In this document: positions 15,667 through 20,259 of the stretch, piece after piece | Numbering within the stretch: the first letter of the stretch is position 1 | Layout of the letters: each line of letters begins with the position of its first letter | IMG/VR virus record: IMGVR_UViG_3300043015_002513 | Span: 1 to 20,259 of that record | DNA length: 20,259 nt | Reading direction: 5' to 3' (one strand) | From: a virus | Notes under the pieces: generated by a model | Told to the model about the DNA's origin: nothing | What the model saw: only the letters and a program-made list of their open reading frames with translations | Databases searched by the model: none | Made by a program: the position numbers and the translations under genes

Positions 15667-15695
15667 TTTACAATAATTATTTTTTAATATTAAAT
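15667..15695 (+). promoter_or_regulatory. Rightward early promoter (replication genes)
   Basis: TTTACA (-35, 15667-15672, five of six), a 17-base spacer and TTAAAT (-10, 15690-15695, four of six) point rightward. The initiator gene's GAGGG and ATG 15715 follow closely. Its -35 lies three bases from that of the leftward promoter, so the two are back to back and could be controlled together. Confidence 0.5.
15683..15694. promoter_or_regulatory. 12-bp perfect palindrome, candidate operator
   Basis: TTTAATATTAAA is perfectly self-complementary and overlaps the -10 of the rightward promoter, a position where a dimeric repressor would block it. All-AT palindromes of this length can arise by chance in such DNA, so this is only a candidate. 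Confidence 0.35.
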
Positions 15696-15714
15696 ATGCA
15701 AATGAGGGAAACAT

Positions 15715-16347
15715 ATGTCACTTGAATATATAACAAAGGTTTTAAAGGTAGAGGTCAACTCCACACAGAAATTAATTTTAATAGTTCTGGCTAACTATTC
15801 TGACGAGCATGGTCAGTCATACCCAAGCCATAAAAAATTAACCGAGCTCACAAATCTTTCTTTGTCTGCAATTAAAGACAATTTAAAAAAATTAAAAGAA
15901 AAAGGTTTAGTAGAGTGGGAACAAAGAACCAATACAAGTAATTTTTATAAATTAAAAGTATCGCCGGGAGATGGCTACCCCCCGCCGGGAGGTGGCTACA
16001 ATACTAAAGGTAATACTAAAAAGGTATTAATACTAGATGTCGATAAAATAAATGATATTTTTAAAAAAACTACTGATAAATCATTTTATCAACATAGTGC
16101 TAATGCATTTAAAGCCGTGCCGAGGTGGAAGGAATTAAAAGAAATATCAAGAAAAGGAATTGTTTCTCCAAAGACCGGAAAAAAAATAAACCTTAATACA
16201 GAAGAGTTTTGGTATAAGTATTTTGAGATAGCAAACTCTGAGGGTCATAAAAAATGGATAAGATCTTTTTGGGATAAGAAGCCAAGTCTAATGACAATGT
16301 TAGGTATTAATCAGTTTGAAGCAATTATAGAGAGGAGATATGGATAG
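15715..16347 (+). CDS. Phage replication initiator / helicase-loader-type protein (winged HTH)
   Basis: 210 residues from ATG 15715 with GAGGG seven bases upstream. Residues 1-80 form a helix-turn-helix of the HTH_36 type (QKLILIVLANYSDEHGQSYP, then LTELTNLSLSAIKDNLKKLK), common in phage replisome organisers. A Pro/Gly linker (about 82-100) follows. The C-terminal part (about 115-205) has FWYKYFEIANSEGHKKW, PSLMTML and NQFEAIIERRY, like the helicase-loading end of such proteins, which close with N-x-F-x-x-I-I-x-x-[RK]-Y. It would bind the origin and bring DnaB, whose gene starts inside the end of this one (8-base overlap). The linker DNA contains repeats listed separately. Confidence 0.7.
   Translation: MSLEYITKVLKVEVNSTQKLILIVLANYSDEHGQSYPSHKKLTELTNLSLSAIKDNLKKLKEKGLVEWEQRTNTSNFYKLKVSPGDGYPPPGGGYNTKGNTKKVLILDVDKINDIFKKTTDKSFYQHSANAFKAVPRWKELKEISRKGIVSPKTGKKINLNTEEFWYKYFEIANSEGHKKWIRSFWDKKPSLMTMLGINQFEAIIERRYG
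15962..16036 (+). other. Candidate replication origin: repeats inside the initiator gene
   Basis: Two 17-bp copies of CGCCGGGAG[A/G]TGGCTAC (15962-15978 and 15983-15999, one mismatch, 21-base period) are followed by AATACTA at 16000-16006, 16012-16018 and 16029-16035, and a 10-bp palindrome GTATTAATAC at 16024-16033. Next comes an AT-rich stretch (16040 to about 16090) that could unwind. In lambda the origin lies within gene O in the same way. GC-rich repeats in an AT-rich genome are unlikely by drift alone, though they also encode a repetitive Pro-Gly linker. Confidence 0.5.
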
Positions 16348-17647
16348 CAGCATATATGAATTAGAAGCGAATGTTGTTGGGGCTATGATTTTAAGCCATG
16401 ACAAATTTAGAGAAGCACAAGAAAATGGTTTATTGCCAGAGGATTTTGAAAAAAGATCATATGCAAAAGCATATGAAATTATGTTAGAAAAACAGGCATG
16501 TGACATAGTGACCTTAAGAAACAATATAAAAAATAAAGATCAATTTGAAGACATAAGAGAGGCGGCAGCCCATTGTGTCAGCCCCGCTGGATTTGGTGGG
16601 TGGTTAAAACAAATGCAAGATAAAAATGCCAACAGAAAACTTATTAATATGTCACAAAAAATACCAGATATTGTTGATCAAGATATACCTATAGAAAAAA
16701 AAGTAGATCTTGTAAATGAATTAATAATTAATAACAAGGTCACAAAAAATACCGGGGCACCTAAAGAGGTAAAAGATGTTTTAGAGCTGGTGCAAGATGA
16801 AATATCTAATGCTGGTACAAATAATGAAACTGTAATTAAAACAGGCTTTCAAGAATTTGATAAAAAAATAAACGGATTTAAAGCTGGAGATTTAGTAATT
16901 GTTGCTGGAAGACCGGCTATGGGTAAAACAACATGGGCTCTTAATATTGCTACAAATAATATACTTAAAGACAAGACGGTTTTAGTTTTTAGTTTAGAGA
17001 TGACTAACGAGCAATTGGTCAAAAAAATAATAAGCTCTGAGTCTGGTGTTTCTATGGACAAAATGCTTAGCGGACAACTATCTCAGTCTGATTGGAACCT
17101 TTTTAAAAATACCAAAGAAAAACTAGCAAAATCAAATCTATACATTTATGACAAGTCACCAATTACTATAGAAACTCTTATAAATAAAACAAAAGCAATA
17201 CAAGCTATAAAAAATATAGATCTTATTGTTGTGGACTACCTACAGTTGCTTATGACATCTAGTCAAGCACCAAGCAACTCAGACTCAAGGACCGCATCTA
17301 TGACCTATATTTCAAATCTTCTGAAGGGACTGGCAAAGGACATAGGATGTCCATTAATCTCGTTATCTCAATTAAACAGGGGTGTGGAATCGAGAACGGA
17401 TAAAAGACCAGTTCTTTCAGATCTTAGGGATTCTGGATCTATAGAACAAGATGCTGATATGGTTATTATGTTATATAGACAGGATTATTATGATTCACTA
17501 GATACTGGCAACGCTGAAGTAATTGTCAGAAAAAATAGAATGGGCGAAACTGGAGAGTTTGAACTATCTTTTGATGGAGCACTATCAAAGTTTCTTGATC
17601 CAGAGGACGCTGCATTCGGGAGAAAAAAAGAAGATGGACCAATCTGA
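16340..17647 (+). CDS. dnaB: Replicative DNA helicase, DnaB family
   Basis: 435 residues from ATG 16340 with GAGAGGAG just upstream. The N-terminal DnaB domain (about 1-100) is followed by the RecA-like motor: Walker A GRPAMGKTT (190-198), SLEM (218-221), Walker B LIVVDYLQLL (295-304), SQLNRGVE (343-350), the conserved RPVLSDLRDSGSIEQDAD (356-373), and the arginine-finger-bearing KNRMGETG (398-405). It unwinds the fork 5' to 3' as a hexamer at phage replication forks, loaded by the preceding initiator. Length and all motifs are normal for the family, so it is probably active. No primase or DNA polymerase gene follows in this window, so host enzymes may be used, or the genes lie elsewhere. Confidence 0.96.
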   Translation: MDSSIYELEANVVGAMILSHDKFREAQENGLLPEDFEKRSYAKAYEIMLEKQACDIVTLRNNIKNKDQFEDIREAAAHCVSPAGFGGWLKQMQDKNANRKLINMSQKIPDIVDQDIPIEKKVDLVNELIINNKVTKNTGAPKEVKDVLELVQDEISNAGTNNETVIKTGFQEFDKKINGFKAGDLVIVAGRPAMGKTTWALNIATNNILKDKTVLVFSLEMTNEQLVKKIISSESGVSMDKMLSGQLSQSDWNLFKNTKEKLAKSNLYIYDKSPITIETLINKTKAIQAIKNIDLIVVDYLQLLMTSSQAPSNSDSRTASMTYISNLLKGLAKDIGCPLISLSQLNRGVESRTDKRPVLSDLRDSGSIEQDADMVIMLYRQDYYDSLDTGNAEVIVRKNRMGETGEFELSFDGALSKFLDPEDAAFGRKKEDGPI

Positions 17648-17969
17648 AAATTTTCATCAACAACTAAGAAATATTATTCCAAAGATATCAGAAGCAAGAG
17701 TAGAAGTTTTAAAATCTGAAGTAAATTTAAAAAGATCTTTTTGGATTGAGCTATGTAAAGCCAAAGAAGATGGTGAGCGTAGCTACAACGCACAAAAAGC
17801 TAAGGCAGAAGCCACTGAGAGCTATTATGAGGCATCCTTAAAGGTTGCTGGTGCTAAGGCTAGGCTTGACGCTTTACAAACAGAGAAGCAGGCTGTTGAT
17901 ATGCAGTTTGAAGAATGGAGAACAAAAATGGCTAACTTAAGAATGGAGAGAAATAGATATGGAGCTTAA
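17634..17969 (+). CDS. Hypothetical coiled-coil protein
   Basis: 111 residues from ATG 17634, overlapping the end of dnaB by 14 bases. The frame opens further upstream (to 17523), but that part lies in dnaB and is not credible. Nearly the whole protein is helical and highly charged (EARVEVLKSEVNLKRSFWIE, KAKAEATESYYEASLKVAGA, EKQAVDMQFEEWRTKMANLR), which suggests a coiled-coil dimer. No family recognised. The location suggests an accessory of replication. Confidence 0.6.
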   Translation: MDQSENFHQQLRNIIPKISEARVEVLKSEVNLKRSFWIELCKAKEDGERSYNAQKAKAEATESYYEASLKVAGAKARLDALQTEKQAVDMQFEEWRTKMANLRMERNRYGA

Positions 17970-18147
17970 ATTTGAAACGTTTAGAGGGTTTTGTGACCAT
18001 ATGCATATTGAATGTAATGTTGAAAGATCAATTAATGGTGATCCCCCAATAGAGTATAATAAATATTTGGTTAATAACTTAGACTTTTTATTTAATGAGT
18101 ATGAAAGGCAGAAGTCCTACGAAAAAAGAGCGGGAGTGGATGGATAA
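17959..18147 (+). CDS. Hypothetical protein
   Basis: 62 residues from ATG 17959, overlapping the coiled-coil gene by 11 bases and the Ref-type nuclease gene by 53 bases. Contains FRGFCDHMHIECNVERSI and EYNKYLVNNLDFLFNEYERQ; a Cys and two His close together (C12, H14, H16) are seen, but no complete metal site. Not recognised. The long overlap makes it less certain than its neighbours, though the overlap style is shared by the whole operon. Confidence 0.45.
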   Translation: MELKFETFRGFCDHMHIECNVERSINGDPPIEYNKYLVNNLDFLFNEYERQKSYEKRAGVDG

Positions 18148-18406
18148 GATTTCCCAGATTGGGTGTATTGTTTGTAGAGAACACCTACACTGCTATAGTC
18201 CGGCAGAGGTCCACCATATAGACGGTAAGACAAAACCAAACGCCCACTTAATGTCATTACCCCTTTGCTATAAACATCACAGAGAGGGTGTGAATAACGA
18301 TATGTATGTCTCCAGGCATCCATTTAAAAGGGAGTTTGAAAAAAGATACGGTAAACAAACTGATCTTTTAAAAAAATTACAGGAGATTATTTATGACAAC
18401 TCGTGA
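18095..18406 (+). CDS. Ref-type HNH nuclease (RecA-dependent nuclease family)
   Basis: 103 residues from ATG 18095; a second in-frame ATG at 18101 is equally possible. The pattern GRSPTKKEREWMD, GCIVC, EVHHIDG, LPLCYKHH and RHPFKREFEKRYG matches the Ref family known from phage P1 (HNH fold with a structural Cys/His zinc site, C24, C27, C58, H61, H62, and catalytic HH at 40-41). P1 Ref cuts DNA at RecA-formed displacement loops. No RecA gene is present here, so host RecA would be the partner. It may assist recombination or resolve intermediates in replicating phage DNA. Confidence 0.8.
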   Translation: MSMKGRSPTKKEREWMDKISQIGCIVCREHLHCYSPAEVHHIDGKTKPNAHLMSLPLCYKHHREGVNNDMYVSRHPFKREFEKRYGKQTDLLKKLQEIIYDNS

Positions 18407-18545
18407 AAGACTTGGAGCTTGGCATGGTGGCAAGGGAGATAGAGACAGAACAACAGATAGAAAGAAATACGAAGACAATTTTGAAAAGATCTTTGGCAAA
18501 AGAAAAAAGAAGGAGAAGGAATGTCAGCAAGAAAAAAACAAGTAG
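18393..18545 (+). CDS. Small charged phage protein
   Basis: 50 residues from ATG 18393, with AGGAG seven bases upstream. It overlaps the Ref gene by 14 bases and the DUF3310 gene by 25 bases. Sequence opens MTTRERLGAWHGGKGD, then DRTTDRKKYEDNFEKIFGK and a Lys/Glu tail. No family recognised. The strong ribosome site and conserved-looking start favour a real gene over chance. Confidence 0.55.
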   Translation: MTTRERLGAWHGGKGDRDRTTDRKKYEDNFEKIFGKRKKKEKECQQEKNK

Positions 18546-18733
18546 ATGGAACCCATTATAAAAAATATAAGATACAGCCAGTAGAGTTTGCTCAGGCTAA
18601 TGAACTTAACTACTGCGAATCTAATATTATTAAGTATGCTGTTAGACACAGAGACAAGAACGGCAAATCTGATGTTCTTAAAATTATACATTACGCTGAG
18701 CTTTTATTAGAACTAGAATACTCAGACAAGTGA
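18521..18733 (+). CDS. DUF3310 (SaV-like) protein
   Basis: 70 residues from ATG 18521, with AAGGAGAAGG upstream. It follows the DUF3310 pattern: DGTHYKKYKIQPVEFAQAN, then YCESNIIKYAVRHRDKNGK, then DVLKIIHYAELLLELE, covering the whole length. The family is widespread in phages next to nucleotide or replication genes, and its function is not established. Stop and next start overlap (GTGA). Confidence 0.85.
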   Translation: MSARKKQVDGTHYKKYKIQPVEFAQANELNYCESNIIKYAVRHRDKNGKSDVLKIIHYAELLLELEYSDK

Positions 18734-19023
18734 AACACTTAGATTCTTTTGGGCAAATAGATACTCTTAAGTATGCCTTTGAGATAAGTAAGTTGCCAAC
18801 TCATAAGCAACGATTAGATTATCTTAATGATGTAGATGAAAAATTTTACGATTTGTTGTATCTTCTAGCTATGCAAATGGGAATTTCAAATACCATTGCC
18901 AACCTCTCAACTCGGGAAAAAAGAAAAAAGGCATGGGAAGAATTACCAGAGCATAACAGGACTATGAAAGGCATGAAACAAATGGTCTATCATAGAGTGG
19001 TAAAAAAATTTAAAAGGAGTTAG
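18730..19023 (+). CDS. Hypothetical protein with two similar helical halves
   Basis: 97 residues from GTG 18730. Two stretches resemble each other: SKLPTHKQRLDYLNDV (about 20-35) and ANLSTREKRKKAWEELP (about 57-73), both of the form L-[PS]-T-x-x-x-R-x-x-[LW]. Each is followed by a hydrophobic helix, as in small phage proteins with a repeated L-x-T-x-x-x-R motif. Otherwise not recognised. The C-terminus is basic. Confidence 0.55.
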   Translation: MKHLDSFGQIDTLKYAFEISKLPTHKQRLDYLNDVDEKFYDLLYLLAMQMGISNTIANLSTREKRKKAWEELPEHNRTMKGMKQMVYHRVVKKFKRS

Positions 19024-19025
19024 CT

Positions 19026-19115
19026 ATGCCAATGGGAAAAGGAACATACGGATCTAAAGTAGGTAGACCTAAAAAGAAAAAAACAAAAAAGAAAAGTGGT
19101 AAAAAGAAAGCCTAG
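19026..19115 (+). CDS. Tiny Lys-rich phage protein (MPMGKGTYGSKVGRP type)
   Basis: 29 residues from ATG 19026. It begins MPMGKGTYGSKVGRPKKK, a start that I recall from many small phage proteins near packaging genes, followed by a Lys tail; 13 of 29 residues are Lys or Arg and none is acidic. The family-like start makes a real gene likely despite its size. Function unknown. Confidence 0.6.
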   Translation: MPMGKGTYGSKVGRPKKKKTKKKSGKKKA

Positions 19116-19296
19116 TAAGGCTAAATCAAAGTCAAAGGTTAATTCCGCTGGCAACTATACCAAACCAACAATGCGTAAGAACCTTTTTAATCAAATTAAA
19201 AGAGGGTCAAAAGGCGGAAGACCGGGTCAATGGTCAGCAAGAAAGGCTCAAATGTTAGCTAGAATGTATAAAGCAAAAGGTGGTGGTTATAAATGA
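19096..19296 (+). CDS. Basic small protein with GQWSARKAQML motif
   Basis: 66 residues from GTG 19096, overlapping the tiny Lys-rich gene by 20 bases. After a Lys/Ser-rich N-terminus comes NLFNQIKRGSKGGRPGQWSA, RKAQMLARMYKAKGGGYK, a motif that I recall from several marine phage and giant-virus proteins, name uncertain. 20 of 66 residues are Lys or Arg and none is acidic. It may bind DNA; no direct evidence. Confidence 0.6.
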   Translation: MVKRKPSKAKSKSKVNSAGNYTKPTMRKNLFNQIKRGSKGGRPGQWSARKAQMLARMYKAKGGGYK

Positions 19297-19436
19297 TAGG
19301 TAAATTATTTGATAGATTTGTTGAATGGTCTTTAAAAAGACAAGCAGATCACATAAACAAGAATGCAAAAAAGAAAGCCCCTGTTAGAAAAAGAACGTCA
19401 AGGGTTAGAAGAAGGGCTAACGCCAAAAGAAAATAG
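19293..19436 (+). CDS. Very basic 47-residue protein
   Basis: 47 residues from ATG 19293, overlapping the previous stop (ATGA). An amphipathic start (MIGKLFDRFVEWSLKRQ) is followed by a Lys/Arg-rich tail (APVRKRTSRVRRRANAKRK); 18 of 47 residues are Lys or Arg. The tail resembles protamine- or histone-like DNA-condensing sequences. No family recognised. Confidence 0.5.
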   Translation: MIGKLFDRFVEWSLKRQADHINKNAKKKAPVRKRTSRVRRRANAKRK

Positions 19437-19439
19437 ATT

Positions 19440-19682
19440 ATGGCGTTAAAGAAAACTCAAAAGTCTTTAATCAAATGGACTGGACAAAAATGGAGAACTG
19501 CTAGTGGTAAAAAATCTAGCAAGACTGGTGAGGTATATGCACCAGCAAAAACTATTGCGAAGCTAAAGTCTACAAAAAAAGGCAGAAAAAAGTTGGCGGC
19601 GGCAAATCGGGTGAAAAGAAAAGCGACCGCAAAAGGTAAACAACATGCTAAACACGGACTGCACAAGGGAAGGAAAAGATAA
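19440..19682 (+). CDS. DUF5872-like basic protein
   Basis: 80 residues from ATG 19440. It follows the layout I recall as DUF5872: SLIKWTGQKWRTASGKKSS, then GEVYAPAKTIAKLKS and a tail of Lys/Arg with KQHAKHGLHKGRK. 28 of 80 residues are Lys or Arg and only one is acidic. Members occur in phages and giant viruses; the function is not established, and DNA binding is plausible from charge. The stop overlaps the next ATG by one base. Confidence 0.6.
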   Translation: MALKKTQKSLIKWTGQKWRTASGKKSSKTGEVYAPAKTIAKLKSTKKGRKKLAAANRVKRKATAKGKQHAKHGLHKGRKR

Positions 19683-20026
19683 TGGCTACAGTTAAAGATA
19701 CTAAAAGAGTCTCTAATGGTGTTGTCTATAGAGGTAAGAAGTACCCAGGGTTTAATAAACCAAGAAGAAATACAGGATCAAGCAAACACAAAATGGAAGT
19801 GTTAGCTAAAAAAGGAAATGAAATTAAAGTTGTCAGATTTGGGCATAAAGATTATGGGCATAATTATTCTAGTAAAGCTAGGAAGTCTTATCTTGCAAGA
19901 TCCGGGGGAATCAAAGACAAATCAGGCAGGCTTACAAAGAATGATAAGTTCTCTGCGAACTATTGGGCGAGGAAAAAGCTCTGGGCAGGCAGCGGAGGAA
20001 GTAAGAAAAGCCCTAGCAAGAAATGA
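19682..20026 (+). CDS. DUF6321-like basic protein
   Basis: 114 residues from ATG 19682. The middle KHKMEVLAKKGNEIKVVRFG and the later ARKSYLARSGGIKDKSG, FSANYWARKKLW resemble a family that I recall as DUF6321 (V-L-A-K-x-G-x-x-[IV]-K-x-[IV]-R-F-G ... R-x-[SA]-[FY]-x-[AS]-R ... K-x-x-x-x-Y-W-x-x-x-x-W), found near packaging genes in several phages. Strongly basic C-terminus. Function unknown. Confidence 0.6.
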   Translation: MATVKDTKRVSNGVVYRGKKYPGFNKPRRNTGSSKHKMEVLAKKGNEIKVVRFGHKDYGHNYSSKARKSYLARSGGIKDKSGRLTKNDKFSANYWARKKLWAGSGGSKKSPSKK

Positions 20027-20208
20027 AAATGTTCCTTACAGAGTTCCAAAAGGATGATCGAATCCATGAGGGACCTGTTATTCACGCAGTCAGTCAAGAG
20101 AAAGCAGAAGAAGTAGCAGACCGCCTAGGTCTTGTTGTCGTTGCTAGATTGGACGACATCTATGTTTCTGAATATAATGTTGACGAAGAAGATATAATTA
20201 TTCATTAA
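20023..20208 (+). CDS. Hypothetical acidic protein
   Basis: 61 residues from ATG 20023, overlapping the previous stop by four bases. Unlike its neighbours it is acidic (EGPVIHAVSQEKAEEVADRL, then YNVDEEDIIIH). A small alternating strand-helix pattern is visible, no family recognised. Placed just before the gene at the right edge. Confidence 0.6.
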   Translation: MKMFLTEFQKDDRIHEGPVIHAVSQEKAEEVADRLGLVVVARLDDIYVSEYNVDEEDIIIH

Positions 20209-20211
20209 CAT

Positions 20212-20259
20212 ATGGCTAGTAAAAAAGAAGAGTTGATTCAAAAATTTGCAGAGAGGGGT
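20212..20259 (+). CDS. Partial gene at right edge, possibly terminase
   Basis: ATG 20212 opens a frame of 16 codons running off the window (MASKKEELIQKFAERG), four bases after the previous stop. A short charged N-terminus like this could begin a large or small terminase subunit, expected here from layout, but 16 residues cannot settle it. Confidence 0.4.
   Translation, partial: MASKKEELIQKFAERG

Noticed and set aside
16577-16590. CAGCCCCGCTG shared by dnaB and the convergent junction (about 11143-11153)
   Set aside because: An 11-base match in one coding and one non-coding site, with no further similarity around it, is within chance expectation for a 20-kb window.
17523-17633. N-terminal extension of the coiled-coil protein
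   Set aside because: It lies entirely in dnaB in another frame. ATG 17634 fits the overlap style of the operon.
19818-20057. 79-codon frame overlapping the DUF6321-like gene
   Set aside because: It is in another frame of a well-supported gene, and its composition looks like a frame shadow.

Overview
The window looks like part of a tailed-phage genome of the short-tailed (podovirus) type from an AT-rich marine host. It is AT-rich, almost fully coding, and uses tight gene overlaps (ATGA, TAATG) throughout. It carries a temperate-type tyrosine integrase together with lambda-like recombination and replication genes. Pelagibacter (SAR11) podoviruses or similar marine phages are my best guess for the group, from base composition and gene content only; no host marker is present. 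I see no rRNA, tRNA, CRISPR, insertion sequence, DNA or RNA polymerase, or lysis gene in the window.

Layout. (1) 1-11107, rightward: the late structural end. It runs from a partial tail-assembly-chaperone-like protein through a GNAT-like protein in the T7 gp13 position and three small probable internal-virion (ejection) proteins, one with a 15-fold Gly-Ala repeat. A 526-residue coiled-coil internal protein follows, then a giant 2412-residue polyvalent protein with an HEMGH metallopeptidase site, a DUF7178-like helical region and an LPD38-like region. (2) 11169-15613, leftward: an early recombination/integration operon. In transcription order it holds ERF annealing protein, YqaJ exonuclease, a ribbon-helix-helix protein, an SSB-like protein with an acidic DDLPF tail, a DUF6447-like protein, a DUF1289 fusion, a PD-(D/E)XK nuclease, then an 89-residue unknown, a 40-residue basic protein and the integrase. 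The last three have their own good sigma70-type promoter. (3) 15614-15714: a divergent control region with back-to-back promoters and a 12-bp palindrome. (4) 15715-20259, rightward: a replication initiator/helicase-loader-type protein with an iteron-like cluster inside its gene (candidate origin), DnaB helicase, small accessory proteins, a Ref-type HNH nuclease, a DUF3310 protein, five very basic small proteins, an unknown 61-residue protein, and the first 16 codons of a gene at the right edge that may begin the packaging (terminase) module.

How it fits together: ERF plus YqaJ plus the SSB-like protein form a Red-type annealing recombination set. The initiator plus DnaB would start replication using host polymerase. 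The integrase with its small upstream partner would handle prophage integration and excision. The late proteins on the left would be packaged in the head and ejected with the DNA. Head and terminase genes should follow beyond the right edge and join, in a circular or permuted map, to the tail genes at the left edge.

Most unusual observations: a 180-bp stretch inside the giant gene whose codon-position statistics fit a different, high-GC reading frame; the candidate replication origin inside the initiator gene; the nested-symmetric Gly-Ala repeat; the DUF1289 fusion inside a recombination operon; and a run of near acid-free basic proteins before the presumed packaging genes.
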